64,000 bases of DNA from Hermatobates lingyangjiaoensis (GCA_026182355.1 JAPFBL010000254.1:5453001-5517000); one strand, 5' to 3'. Counted from the stretch's first letter, positions 12,506-22,574 are shown. The notes: generated from the letters alone by a model not told the origin. Made by a program: numbers and translations.

Positions 12506-13442
12506 ATACCAGAGAGTTATCTATAGTACAAAGTAAATAAGTAATTGAGTAAATACCACATAATAACAGATTGCACTACATTAGAAATAAATAATATTGC
12601 TTCAATGAATAATTGTGGAACACTTCTTCATCTTCATAATTAAACGATATTAAAGAATACTGGATTTTTTCGTAATAATTAATTATACTGTAAATATAAG
12701 TATAAAAAATTCAAAATGAACTAAGAATATAAAAATCAATTAATAAATTTAAAAATTCTATGAACTTTATTGAATATTGCCTTATAGAGAATAATTTTAA
12801 TAATTTTGTTTACAAAATATGGATGGTCATTTGGTAAAGGAGTTACCAGTGAAGTTGTCGCTTCCTTTCTTCTTTATCAGATGTGGGGTTGATTGGCGCG
12901 TTTAGGGTCCTGAAAATGTTCTCTCATTAACACCGGCGACTTATACTTGTCTTTGCCTCTCTCTCCTCTTTCTTCCCCTGGTTTAGTAGTTCTTTTAAAA
13001 ACGAGGTAACACTTGAAAGCATTTACCAACTTTTTCCATTTCTTTTACTATTTTTAGGGGTGATTTCCTTGCTAATGGAGTCACGTGTGTTTATTGTGAC
13101 ACTTCTGCTCATATAGAAAGTTAAGAAAAAAATGACCCCAAAAAAAAGTTCGCATAAAGTGATCAGGGAACACAGTTATCTTCTTATATTTTCTCGCCTT
13201 ATGACAAATGAAACACACATTTTACAACTAGTTTTTTTATTAAAAACTAAACAGTTAATTTTTAGTACTGTTTAAAAACTTTTTTTTGTAAATTTTGTAA
13301 TCAATACGTACATAAACGAACAAAAAAAAAAACGGTTCAGGATGATAACTGACCGTTTTGCAAATTACACAACTGACACTAGTCAACAACTGATACAACT
13401 CAGTCCGATATTTCGATTCTCATTGTCATATATCATTATATC

Positions 13443-13633
13443 AAAGTGCAAACCACAATAAGAAATGGGAAAAAAAGAATAAGATCTTTCAGAATAACAA
13501 GCGGTCTTCGTCAGAGTCATACCCAACAAGACCGTTTGTTAGGGTTGAAAGATCTTAATTTATTTATACCACTCCATTCCTTATTGTGGTTTGAACTTTG
13601 ATTGTTATTTCACGTGTTTATTGTAAAATCTTG
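13443..13633. mobile_element. Family-1 inverted-repeat element (Penelope-like terminus)
   Basis: The left arm begins 'caaaccacaataagaaatgg', runs through 'aagatctttc' and reaches the conserved 'gcggtcttcgtcagagtc'. The right arm (about 13526-13594) is its reverse complement in diverged form and ends 'ttattgtggtttgaac'. The copy continues to a shared outer edge, 'gttatttcacgtgtttattg', then 'taaaatcttg'. The same unit occurs at least seven times in this window, usually next to (TA)n. Arms meet nearly head to head, so the RNA or single strand would fold into a long hairpin. Confidence 0.75.
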
Positions 13634-13973
13634 TATATCAATATATATAAAGCCCGTTTTTAGTATTTTGATCCCTACAGTGTTGCAGTCAGGAGAAGTA
13701 ATATATCTAAGAATTAACGATAAATTAATCTTTGATATTCATATTTCTGATACTTTGTTTTTTGTTGTTGTGTTACTTTTTTAGTATTTCAACCTGTGTT
13801 ATCCAGTTTGGATCGTTTTTCAGAATTTAAATCGAATATATACACATTAATTAGTCTTGGTTTCTGTTTCAATGTCTGATTACTCCCTCCTGATGGCGAT
13901 GGGTGTTGAAATATTGCTGTAGTTCTTTTCTTCAGTGTGTTTTCTTTGGGTAATTTGTTATATATATATATAT

Positions 13974-14190
13974 ATAAAGATTTCACATAAACACGTGAAA
14001 TAACAATCAATGATATTTGTTATCATTTTTTTCCCCAAACATCCCTTTCTGGACATTCGTCCTTTCCTGCGCTTTCACCCTTTTAAAATACCACTCTTCC
14101 CTCCCACTCTTCTCAACTCCTCACCAGATGTTTTCTAAATCTAGTGTTTCAGTTGGGTTTTTGACTCTGACGAAGGCAGCTTGTTACGGT
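13974..14190 (+). mobile_element. Family-1 element, deleted copy
   Basis: This starts with the shared edge 'gatttcacataaacacgtga', skips most of the left arm, and then carries the internal block 'ccaccagatgttttct'-like sequence found at 21720-21840 (here 14126-14150). It ends with 'gactctgacgaaggcagc' and 'ttgttacggttgaaag' before (TA)n. It is therefore a copy of the longer element at 21452-21930 lacking its left arm and part of the interior. Confidence 0.65.
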
Positions 14191-14242
14191 TGAAAGATAT
14201 ATATATACACTTTTTCGTTGGAAATATGATCCGAAACAGACA

Positions 14243-14535
14243 AATATAGTTCAATGTAGAAAAAGAAACATTGAGAAATCAAAATCACACATTTACAGTC
14301 CCTAATTTTCGGTTTGAACCGTCTTCAGGAGAGATAAGAGAGGGAAACCAAGCGCACTGGTTCAAAAGACCAACCCTTTTGTTTCAAAACTGGTTCAGGG
14401 TCTCCAGCTGTCTCTAAACCAGTGCGCTTGGTTTCCCTCTCTTATCTCTCCTGAAGATGGTTCAAACCGAAAATTAGAGACTGTAAGTGTGTGCTTTTAA
14501 TTTCTCTATGTTTCTCTTTCTACATTGAACTATAT
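14243..14535. mobile_element. Family-2 inverted-repeat element
   Basis: Two arms of about 119 bp (14243-14362 and 14417-14535) are near-perfect reverse complements around a 55-bp loop. The right arm reads 'ctcctgaagatggttcaaac', 'cgaaaattagagactgtaag' and ends 'tacattgaactatatatata'. The arm sequence recurs at 18721-18918 and 21083-21385. The 'CCTGAAGA.GGTTC' core resembles the 3' signatures of Penelope-like fragments, so I infer an origin from a Penelope-like 3' end. Confidence 0.75.
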
Positions 14536-14539
14536 ATAT

Positions 14540-14600
14540 ACATTGCATACTTGGGAGCAGTCTCCTGACATAGATGCCTCAACGAAACGTTGGCCACTTT
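14540..14600 (-). pseudogene. Penelope-like N-terminal stub joined to (TA)n
   Basis: The minus strand carries 'gaggcatctatgtcaggaga' then 'ctgctcccaagtatgcaatg' and runs into (TA)n. It corresponds in position and sequence to the N-terminal segment coding for TCLKEGLLPKYTNIYI at 35395-35445, here decayed. It abuts the Family-2 inverted repeat, sharing the TA tract. Confidence 0.5.
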
Positions 14601-15537
14601 CAATCCTATTCAACTTCTAGTAAGGCATGATAATTTTTTGAGTTATTTGGGTTACTTTTGAAGAAAAAGATTATTAAAAGTTTTATTTCGATACTCCACT
14701 TGGTTAAACATGTAACACTAATACTAAGATTATTACAAATACACCAATTTGTTATGAGATTAGTACGAGTGTTATTAGAGTTATGTATACTGAACCATGC
14801 TTACTCAAATAAAATGTTTTGTGAACTTGCCTATCTTGTTCCTCAAACATGTAGAAAATATTTAGAAAATTGGTAATCACTTAAAAGTTGTACTTTTCCG
14901 TAAAACATACATATTCGCAAATTAAAAAAAAATAAGAGAACTTAGATTGTTTGACCAGTATGTTTCTCATAAATTTTTGCAAATGACTTTTAAATTAATA
15001 ACAATATTAAATGAAAAAAAGAGTATTTCGAACATTGAGCAGTTTTTTGAACATGTTTAATGTTAAATTCTTTTCATGTATTATAGAATACTATTACGTA
15101 TATTACTTGTATATTGTAATCAGTATATTTGGTTATTAATTTATTTATTTAAATAAGTATAAAATTAAGCAATCAATGAATGTAGATAAATAGTATTCTT
15201 AACTAGAGAAATGGCAGTGCTTGAGATTAGAAATTCAAACATAATATATATATTTCATTTCTACTAAAGTGACTTTGAAAAAGTTACATTAAATTCCAAA
15301 GTCTATTTGTTTTGTACAAATCGGAATGTCAATGAATAGTATTATTGTTAGCATTCATTCAGCATGACTAAAAGATATATATATATCACTTTATTTCAAG
15401 TAAAATACAACAGTAAAAAGAATTGTCTGAGCGCGAAGGTTTAAATTAGTCAGTTTAGAAAAGGATATAGTTATTGGTGTAATGTATCTACATGTATACG
15501 TTATGTTTTTTTTATTTTTTTTATTCACTCCTGTATT

Positions 15538-15927
15538 TTACACTTTATTTCCAGAATAGCGAACATTTAGTTTACTCACTTCGTAGTAATTTAACATGAA
15601 AGCGCACTTGCTGTTATTAAAATTATTTTTATATCTGTTGGACAATAAGCTTGGTGTTACCGAAGAAGGAGAAGGAAGCCTCAGTGCGGGGGTGTCCGAC
15701 TGATTACCTAAGCCTCCTAACATGCCCCGACTTTGATACCCTCGAGCGCTTCTTAACCAGGAACCTCCATCATGAAACACTTTTCAATCTAATCTCTCTC
15801 CACCCCTCCACAAAAAAGGAGTTAATATCCTTTCGTCTTATAGAGCTTAGCATCATATCCATGTCATATTTTTTTTTATTTAATATTACAACTACTTTAT
15901 ATGATTAATTAGAAAGATTTAAAAGCT

Positions 15928-15934
<7 letters not shown>
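15538..15934. other. Unassigned GC-richer island with overlapping frames
   Basis: Frames are open on both strands across 15640-15840 (plus 15651-15908; minus 15780-15538), and the base composition is GC-richer than the surroundings. The plus frame contains DYLSLLTCPDFDTLERFLTR, which reads like protein, but I do not recognise it and the frame later degenerates into AT-rich sequence. It is possibly an old element fragment. Confidence 0.25.
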
Positions 15935-15958
<24 letters not shown>

Positions 15959-16001
15959 GTGTATATCTAGCTGTATATTTAATATATATATATATATATA
16001 C

Positions 16002-16036
<35 letters not shown>
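15935..16036. repeat. Long interrupted (TA)n tract
   Basis: About 100 bp of nearly pure TA dinucleotides with short interruptions, immediately before a Family-1 inverted-repeat element. Other substantial (TA)n tracts lie at about 18886-18916, 20970-20996, 21402-21445, 21930-21950, 25962-25982, 35147-35178, 43908-43953, 48582-48612 and 52223-52250. Most abut Penelope-like fragments. Confidence 0.95.
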
Positions 16037-16037
<1 letters not shown>

Positions 16038-16040
<3 letters not shown>

Positions 16041-16255
16041 CAAACCACAATAAGAAATGGGAAATAAGAACTTTCAAATGTAACAAGCGGTCTTCGTCAG
16101 AGTCCAAACCCAATTGAGTGTGGTTTGGACGAAGGTTTGGAGTGTGGTTTGATGAAGATCGCTTGTTACAGTAGAATGATCTTATTTCCCATTTTTTTAT
16201 TGTTGTTTGAACACTGATTGCTATTTCAGGGGTTTATTGTGAAATCTTGTTATAT
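16038..16255. mobile_element. Family-1 inverted-repeat element
   Basis: The left arm 'gttcaaaccacaataagaaa' through 'gcggtcttcgtcagagtc' (16038-16105) faces a right arm 'gatgaagatcgcttgttaca' through 'ttattgttgtttgaac' (about 16152-16213). The spacer contains a short internal repetition (GGTTTGGA). The outer edge 'ttattgtgaaatcttg' matches other Family-1 copies and runs into TATATAT. Confidence 0.75.
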
Positions 16256-17049
16256 ATATTGACTCAACGTACTACTTTGTCTTCTGATGACAACCCCATT
16301 GCGGAATGTCCATATTTTAAACATAAGTACCAGTTTACTGCCTTCATTCCTGTTTGATGCTGTATCTCATCTATTGGAGTATATATTGAAACAGCTAATG
16401 ATAATATTAGATTAACCTTAAGATCTTCTCATAAGAATCATATTTGGCACCGATACCCTGTTCTACACCCAATTTAAACTTAAAGTGTTTGTTTCTACCA
16501 TAAATATTGTGTTTCCATTATATTTTGTTACTGTATTTTATTATTCGTTTCTTTATCGTTTTTATTTTTATCTATAATCTTTCTCTCATTTCTTTATCCT
16601 CACTTACGTTTGCTTTCCCTACCATAAATGTGATGGTGACAGGCGTGAAACAAGATATGGTGGTATACATAACAAAGGTTTTTGTGGAACTGATCACTCC
16701 TTAGAGAACTGCTCATCGAGACATACGTGCTTCTTCATCTCCGCCTGAATCAGAAACTGTGGTTTAATTATCGAGTGTTGTAACCGTTCGCTTCAGTTTT
16801 GTACTATTTATAATTCAAAATAGTTTATATTGTTTTCTTTGTCAAATGTTAATGGATACAAATACACAACAAGGTATAAAAATTAACTTAAGAACATGAA
16901 ATGGACAGTTGCGTAAATATTTCTAAAGAAGTAATACATCTAAAATTAGCCATGTTTTTTAAGTAGTTATATTTAAATAATCATAAAATATTTGGATCTA
17001 TATTTTTTTGCTGAGTATGTGTACAGTATTTTCTTGTTCTCACATGAAA

Positions 17050-17130
17050 AATCTGGTCGTGACCAAGATTTGAAACTCGGATCTTCAGCATCAGTGGGAA
17101 GCATGCTACCATTAGGCTGCTCTGACGCCG
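17050..17130 (-). repeat. tRNA-derived sequence, second family (SINE-like)
   Basis: On the minus strand this reads gcgtcagagcagcctaatgg, then tagcatgcttcccac, then ccgagtttcaaatcttggtc. It is arranged like a tRNA, with D-arm/A-box-like GCAGCCTAATGG and a B-box-like GAGTTTCAAATCTT about 40 bases later. The acceptor ends do not pair, and it continues into ACGACCAGATTTTTC, so it is not a functional tRNA. It differs from the SINE family of 20-243. It is a tRNA pseudogene or a SINE head; with one copy here I cannot choose. Confidence 0.5.
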
Positions 17131-18720
17131 GTAGATTTACAAATATAATGAATGTTACGTCACACACAGCACGCTGTTGTGTTGATGAAATTATAAATAA
17201 ACCTATAAACTAAAATGTTGCTATCCTGGTTTATAAATGATAGAAGTTGTTTCATTTGTTTAATCATGCAGATTTTATCTTTAAATGCTCATTTTATTCA
17301 TCTCCTTGATACCGCACTTTTGCAATCTGAAGTATCAGGCAAATCAATAACGCAAAAAAAAAATCTTATTACAGAAAAGGAGTGATGAAAGTGTTGAGCA
17401 ATGAATCGACCTACGTAATTGTATTCTCCCGGGATTTAATACGTTTCTTGCAAAATGAATATGGTGCATTTTATGATTTTTAGCTTTTTATCTCATGACT
17501 TTAATAGTTGTTTGGATTCTAATGAGATCGGATGACTGGTTTCTGCACTATTTATTAGTAAAACATCGAAGGTATGCATTTTTTTACGTATTTACTATAC
17601 TATTACACATATTCCAAGTAATATTTCTTTAACATATTTAAAAATTTTGAATCATCATATATTTTTGAATTCCTACAGAATAATTTTTGACAGAATCGAA
17701 TTTTTTAAGAGTTATTATATTTATAGTTTTTGACCAAAGAAAAATATTTGATTATAATTCATTTCTAAGGCTGTTACATACAATTGTCTTTGCTTGATTT
17801 AAACTTAGGGATTAAAGTAGGTGCTTTCAGATTTCTTATATGTTTTTTTATTTATTCGTATCTAGATACTCTCTAATGCTGACAATTTTATAATGCTAAG
17901 GTTTGCAATATCTCTATGAGTCGTTCACTGTGGTACTAAAGACTCCCCAAAATAACGTCCTGTTGGGGTCAAATTAACTATCATTGCAAGCCCTAGTCCC
18001 GGGGAAACGGGCATTGCTCTCTTCGGAGGGGACGACTGAATTCACATGAATCCTATAGTAGCCCTTAAACTGTAAGGCATATGTAGGAAGCCTGGCTATT
18101 AACGTTCATTTGAATACCTTTTTAGTAAAACATAACTTTTAAATTCTGAATTGTTTATTACTCAGTTATTTTTATCATTTGAGTTACTAATTTCTGGTCA
18201 AGGCATCATACTCGTAATTCATTCATTTGTTTAATTTATTTTCTGAAAAGTGTAGATTTTGTAATGAGTAAATAAAAGTCGCATAGTGTCCTACAACAGA
18301 ACTTTGTAAAAAGCGTTACCTTGGGTATGTATATATACGACCAACTGTATCTATGTATCTGTATGTATGTACCAACTGTATGTATGTATCTGTAATCTGT
18401 TGCCGTGATTCAATTTCAGTTAACACAAACAGTCAAGGGTTAAAGGAATCAGGGACAGGGCTCAGAGACCAGCAGGTGGTCGAACTATCCCTGCCATTGA
18501 GAAAACCACTGTACTTCCATCAGAGGTGCTTGCCACTCACAGACATTTCATGTTTACAAATATTTGTACAGAATAATGCTAAACACACAGTGAGATCTGT
18601 GTTTATTTCAATGAAATAAATTCAACTTCAGTTAAATGAAATCAACATTTTCTATGATTTATGTCAACTAATTTAATTTATCGTAGGTTATATATTTCAA
18701 TAATATTATATATATATACA

Positions 18721-18882
18721 TTTTCGTTGGAAATGGTTCAGAGACGGTTGGAGGGTCTCCAACAGTCTCTGAACCAGTGCGCTTGGTATCCCTCTCTTAT
18801 CTCTCCTGAAGACGGTTCAAACCGAAAATTAGAGACTGTAAGTGTGTTCTTTTGATTTCCCTATGTTTCTTTGTCTATATTG

Positions 18883-18918
<36 letters not shown>
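18721..18918 (+). mobile_element. Family-2 element, single right arm
   Basis: This carries 'ctcctgaagacggttcaaac' and 'cgaaaattagagactgtaag' as in the right arm at 14417-14535, ending in (TA)n. Upstream it has a small internal inverted repeat: ggttcagagacggttggag against its complement ending gtctctgaacc. That corresponds to the centre of the other Family-2 palindromes. The long left arm is absent. Confidence 0.7.
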
Positions 18919-19052
18919 TATATTTGGGGAGCAGGCCTTCATTGATACATGTTCTATTAAAACCTATGCCTATTTCAATTTTGACACATTTTCGAATTAA
19001 TTTTTCAAATTTCCTTACCTCTGGCTTCCATAAGTTTGGGACAAGATAAATC
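18913..19052 (-). pseudogene. Penelope-like element, N-terminal remnant
   Basis: The minus-strand reading gives LIYLVPNLWKPEVRKFEKLI, then RKCVKIEIGIGFNRTCINEG, then LLPKYT and the Ile-Tyr repeat of (TA)n. The N..C.(K/N)EGLLPKYT motif is typical of the N-terminal region of Penelope-like proteins. The same sequence lies in plus orientation at 19505-19615 and a relative at 35171-35440. It is open over its whole length but stops dead at the TA tract. Confidence 0.72.
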
Positions 19053-19335
19053 AGTCCTAGGAGGACCTAAGGAACATGTCGCAGCAGTACATGGATTAAG
19101 ATTAACGAGGGAAATGCTAAACGACAACACCGTAATATTAAAACAGGAACATGACCATATAAGACTGCAAATTTTGGAAGCCATGTTTATTCTAGAGAAA
19201 GAACCCACTATCAACAGCCAGGCCAGTGGATTCACAAGAATTCTGAAACTGTACGAAGGCAGTCAGAAGACGAACGAATCAATGAGAGGTAAAGAAAAGA
19301 CCCTGGCGAAACCTCACCTTGTCACTACCTGTTGA
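19053..19335 (+). pseudogene. Penelope-like element, C-terminal GIY-YIG tail
   Basis: The reading contains HGLRLTREMLNDNTVILKQE, HIRLQILEAMFILEKEPTIN and then GFTRILKLY. This is the recognisable C-terminal part of the Penelope-like GIY-YIG domain (I(R/K)L.ILEA..I....P.IN followed by FTR.LKL). The frame is intact for about 90 codons to a stop at 19333-19335, and is followed by an untranslated stretch and another N-terminal fragment. C-terminal end then N-terminal start in the same orientation suggests the remains of head-to-tail copies, an arrangement common in this element class. The frame extends upstream to 19036, but those codons belong to the neighbouring inverted fragment. Confidence 0.75.
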
Positions 19336-19453
19336 TAACTTCTGTTGTCATGTTTACGTTGACTTTGCGAATAGTTTGAGTTTTTTCAGTTTAAATTTAT
19401 ATTAGTTTTTTAAGTAAATTGTGAAACTACGATTTTAAATAACTTTCTTGATA

Positions 19454-19690
19454 ATGGTCGACGAAGACGGAAACATGTCGATGATATACAGAAATAAAAA
19501 TTTTGGAGAACTGATTTATCTTGTCCCAAACTTATGGAAGCCAGAGGTAAGGAAATTTGAAAAATTAATTCGAAAATGTGTCAAAATTGAAATAGGCATA
19601 GGTTTTAATAGAACATATATATATATGAGTCGTTATCAGCCTTTGGAGCGATTCACTTCTTTTCCTGAAGACGAGGACGTCGAAATATAG
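19454..19690 (+). pseudogene. Chimeric Penelope-like mini reading frame (N-terminus + TA tract + 3' end)
   Basis: From ATG at 19454 an open frame runs 78 codons. The first part is the N-terminal segment (NKNFGELIYLVPNLWK, then CVKIEIGIGFNRT). At 19615 it meets a short (TA)n coding for YIYM and continues directly into a terminal segment ending RFTSFPEDEDVEI, the protein form of the 3' signature seen at 33145 and 35070. The reverse transcriptase and endonuclease are therefore missing between two element ends, yet the frame stays open. A similar TA junction at the same N-terminal position occurs at 35171. This looks like an internally deleted, non-autonomous derivative; expression is unproven. 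Confidence 0.6.
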
Positions 19691-19744
19691 TAGTGAGTTC
19701 AGTGGTTTCCTTTCTATGTGTTCTTTTTTAAATTCTAGTTTATA

Positions 19745-19845
19745 TATATATAACAAGTTTGACAATAAACACGTGAGATAACAATCAACAATCAAACCAC
19801 AATGAGAAATGAGAAACAAGACTAAGATCTTTCAACCGTAACAGA
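19745..19845 (-). mobile_element. Family-1 element, one arm
   Basis: After TATATATATA the order 'acaataaacacgtgagataa', 'caatcaaaccacaatgagaa' and 'agatctttcaaccgtaac' matches the left arm of the complete copy at 21452. The copy is cut off where the 'gcggtcttcgtc' segment should begin and is replaced by A/T-rich sequence. Confidence 0.7.
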
Positions 19846-20266
19846 AAAAAATAATTTTTACTATAATAAAATTATTTTTTTCTGCATAAATATTTTTTAT
19901 ATAAAGAGCTATTCAAATGAAATGGATACTCTCATATTTATAATCACAATTGAAATTATATTGTAATAATATTTTTTATACTTTTAGTTTTTATATTTCA
20001 TAAAAAAAACCTGCTCTTATTTTTATACCTTCTAGAAGCAAATGGCAGTTTAGAGAATTTTGAAGCCCAGTCATTATATAACCTTTGTATATTACGGTAC
20101 TATTAAATATAACCTATGTCGCTTGCTTGCTTTCATTTTCTCATTTAAAGGTCCAATTTCATTTCAACTGTTGTTTGACAAGCAGTCCAAATTTTTATTT
20201 GGTAAATATCAAGGTCAGAGAGATATATAACTTTATCAATATCACATTAGGTAACGCAAGCTTCCT

Positions 20267-20464
20267 TTGAAAGGTTCTCTTTTTTCTGGCCACTCACGAT
20301 TCGGCCTTCGCAGAGCCTCAAATATATTATTTTTCCTTGGGGTACTGATGCAAACTAGTGGAAGTAGCGCTGCCTCGGGGCATAGCGCACGCGCCCTCTC
20401 TCAATCTCTACCACCCCGCTCCCAATTTGGTTCGCGCTCTTGCCCTATACTAAAGCGAAATTAA
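20267..20464 (+). other. GC-rich unassigned island
   Basis: A sharply GC-richer segment (about 20270-20455) includes gcgctgcctcggggcatagc and ccaccccgctcccaattt. A 65-codon plus frame crosses it, rich in Ser, Arg and Leu. No motif is recognisable and there is no second copy in this window. It could be an unrelated transposon fragment or an exon. Confidence 0.3.
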
Positions 20465-20961
20465 CTTCAAATTCTTCTTTATTGACTCGCTTCCCTCAGG
20501 AAATACCAACTTCATATCAAATATCACCTTTCCTAACTGATCTCACTTGTCAACATATATTCTCAACCAAATTGCTGCTTACAAAAGCAATAAAAGAAAT
20601 AATACTATTTATAGATCTCTGACATTGACTCATAATTGAAATTACATTTTTGTTTTGCGTAATGATTGCATCCAGTTAACGAAACTCATGGCCTACTTAC
20701 CTACTTTATAATGCCTTTAGTGAAAAATTTAAGCATCTAATTTTAAAAATTAGGTAATACTGCCTTCACAATCTCACCATAAATCTATCGAAGACTCTGG
20801 GGATATTAGTAAATAATAAAAAGGGCTGACCTGAACATGCATTTCATAAGTTTGATAAGTGTGCAATTATCTGGATTTGTTTACATCAGCACTGTATGAC
20901 ACATAGTTCACATTGAAATACCGATTACCCTTATCATGATTAACTGAAAATTAATTATATT

Positions 20962-20996
<35 letters not shown>

Positions 20997-21002
<6 letters not shown>

Positions 21003-21075
21003 GACGAGAGCAATAGTCTCTTCTAAGAGGGTTGATAGCTAACGGATAGTTTTTTACTCTTTCTTATTGTACTCC
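20997..21075 (+). mobile_element. Internal fragment of the Family-1 element
   Basis: The segment 'gagcaatagtctcttctaag', 'agggttgatagctaacggat', 'agttttttactctttcttat' matches the interior of the complete Family-1 copy at about 21650-21715. It lies between a (TA)n tract and a Family-2 palindrome. The junction after 'actcctaagaaacttag' coincides with 'cactaagaaacttag' in the complete copy, which suggests the two families were assembled by recombination or template switching. Confidence 0.6.
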
Positions 21076-21082
21076 TAAGAAA

Positions 21083-21385
21083 CTTAGAAATTAAAAACAC
21101 ACACTTATACTCTCTAATTTTCGGTTGAACCGTCTTCAGGAGAGATAAGAAAGGGAAACCAAGTGCACTGGTATACAGACGGTTGGAGACCGTGTGATGA
21201 GTATTATTATTGTTAAAGTTAAGTAATGCCGATGTAAAGAAACTCATGAAAGTGATGAAAATATTAGCGTCTCCAACCGTCTCAATACCAGTGCCCTTGG
21301 TTTCACATCTCTCTCACCTCTCACATCTCTTCTGAAGAAGGTTCAACCGAAAATTAAAGACTGTAAGTGTGTGTTTTTAATTTAT
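21083..21385. mobile_element. Family-2 inverted-repeat element interrupted by a 76-bp sequence
   Basis: The left arm (about 21096-21191) contains 'ctctaattttcggttgaacc' and 'ccaagtgcactggt'. The right arm (about 21268-21380) is its complement with 'gaaggttcaaccgaaaatta'. Arms reach right to the centre (gacggttggagac / gtctccaaccgtc), where a 76-bp unrelated sequence (21192-21267) sits. A second copy of that 76-bp sequence lies 820 bp downstream. Confidence 0.75.
21192..21267. repeat. 76-bp dispersed repeat, copy 1
   Basis: This starts GTGTGATGAGTATTATTA and ends AGTGATGAAAATATTAG. It is identical to 22012-22087 except for a two-base difference (AG versus GA at the ninth and tenth bases), with the same length and ends. 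Here it lies exactly at the centre of a palindrome. Confidence 0.85.
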
Positions 21386-21451
21386 CTGTTTCTTTATGTG
21401 CATATATATATATATATATATAATATATATAATATATATATATATTGATAA

Positions 21452-21932
21452 AAGATTTCACATAAACACGTGAAATAACAATCAATGATCAATACCACAG
21501 ATAATGAAATGGAAAACAAGACTAAGATCTTTCAACCGTAACAAGCGTCTTCGTCAGAGTCAAAAACCCAACTGAACACTAAGAAACTTAGAAAATATTA
21601 TAAACATTAGTAACGGTCTCTTCAAACTTGATACTTTCGTCACGATGGGCAATAGCCTCTTCAAAGAGGGTTGACAGCTAGCGGATAGTTTTTACTTTTT
21701 CTTACTGTACTCCTTTGTTTCCCACAACATCCCTTCTGGACATTAGTCCTTCCTGTGCTGTTTAACCACTTTTAAAATACCACTCTTCCCTCCCACTCTT
21801 CTCAACTCCTCACCAGATGTTTTCTGCATCTAGTGTTCAGTTGTGTTTTTGACTCGGACGAAGACCGCTTGTTACGGTTGAAAGATCTTAGTCTTCTTTT
21901 CCCATTTCTTATTGTGGTTTGATCATTGATAT
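21452..21932. mobile_element. Family-1 element, most complete copy
   Basis: The edge 'gatttcacataaacacgtga' and the left arm ('accacagataatgaaatgga', 'actaagatctttcaaccgta') lead to 'cttcgtcagagtcaaaaacc'. An interior of about 270 bp follows, and then the right arm 'gactcggacgaagaccgctt', 'gttacggttgaaagatctta' and 'ttcttattgtggtttgatca', ending in (TA)n. The interior includes 'tcccacaacatcccttctgg' and 'ctcctcaccagatgttttct', also present in the deleted copy at 13974. No coding capacity is seen. The 'GACGAAGACCGC..GTTACGG' arm core resembles the terminal coding signature of Penelope-like proteins (Asp-Glu-Asp). Confidence 0.75.
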
Positions 21933-22011
21933 ATATATATATATATATATGAGGTATGTGTGTATGTGTTTGTGTGTATGCACGTATGAAATGGATTTGG
22001 ACTGAACCGAA

Positions 22012-22087
22012 GTGTGATGGATATTATTATTGTTAAAGTTAAGTAATGCCGATGTAAAGAAACTCATGAAAGTGATGAAAATATTAG
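22012..22087. repeat. 76-bp dispersed repeat, copy 2
   Basis: This matches 21192-21267 over all 76 bases except two adjacent ones. Here it stands in unrelated sequence after a GT-rich tract, not inside a palindrome. It contains GTAATGCCGATGTAAAG and no inverted terminal repeats of note. Confidence 0.85.
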
Positions 22088-22216
22088 GAGAGGGACAGAA
22101 GAAAGTGTAGAGCCGTGTGTGTAACTTGATCCTCAGGAGTGATACTCGGTCATCTATGGGACGTACAGAGATTCCGAGGTTGTTTGACCTACATGCTTCT
22201 TAACTATAAACTTCTG

Positions 22217-22230
22217 CCCCCCCCCCCCCC
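22217..22230 (+). repeat. Poly-C run
   Basis: Fourteen consecutive C bases, unusual in an AT-rich region; possibly an assembly-sensitive site. The reading frame across it (poly Pro) has no other support. Confidence 0.9.
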
Positions 22231-22574
22231 TCCTCATATCAAACATGCAACCAATCTTACAAAGTCCCTAACGATTGATCTTGTACCTTCAAATCATTTA
22301 TATACCGTTCGTTTGTACTAGAATGCGATTCCTTCTACCTAGGTCTATCTTGGACAATGCTCAGTCATCGTATGAACGCTTGCAGAGCTTTTATTAACAA
22401 CCACCCAAATAACTCATTACCATTCATGAACACTCAAACAGCATTTAATGCTTGTTATAAGCTACAGATTTCTCCTTAAGGTGAAGTATTTTTTTGTTTT
22501 TTTTTTATTGTTTAAATCGATCCCCTAGTGGCTGATAACGTCAGCCATTTACCGGCTTTGTCTTTGATCGGTGA

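Noticed and set aside
17930..18070. A further SINE copy (GC-richer, tcttcggaggggacgac)
   Set aside because: Only a short word resembles the SINE body; the CGTCGGTCCC core and the boxes are missing.
13443..22087. CRISPR-like array of repeated short blocks
   Set aside because: The spacing is irregular, units are inverted as well as direct, and the context is eukaryotic; these are mobile-element termini.
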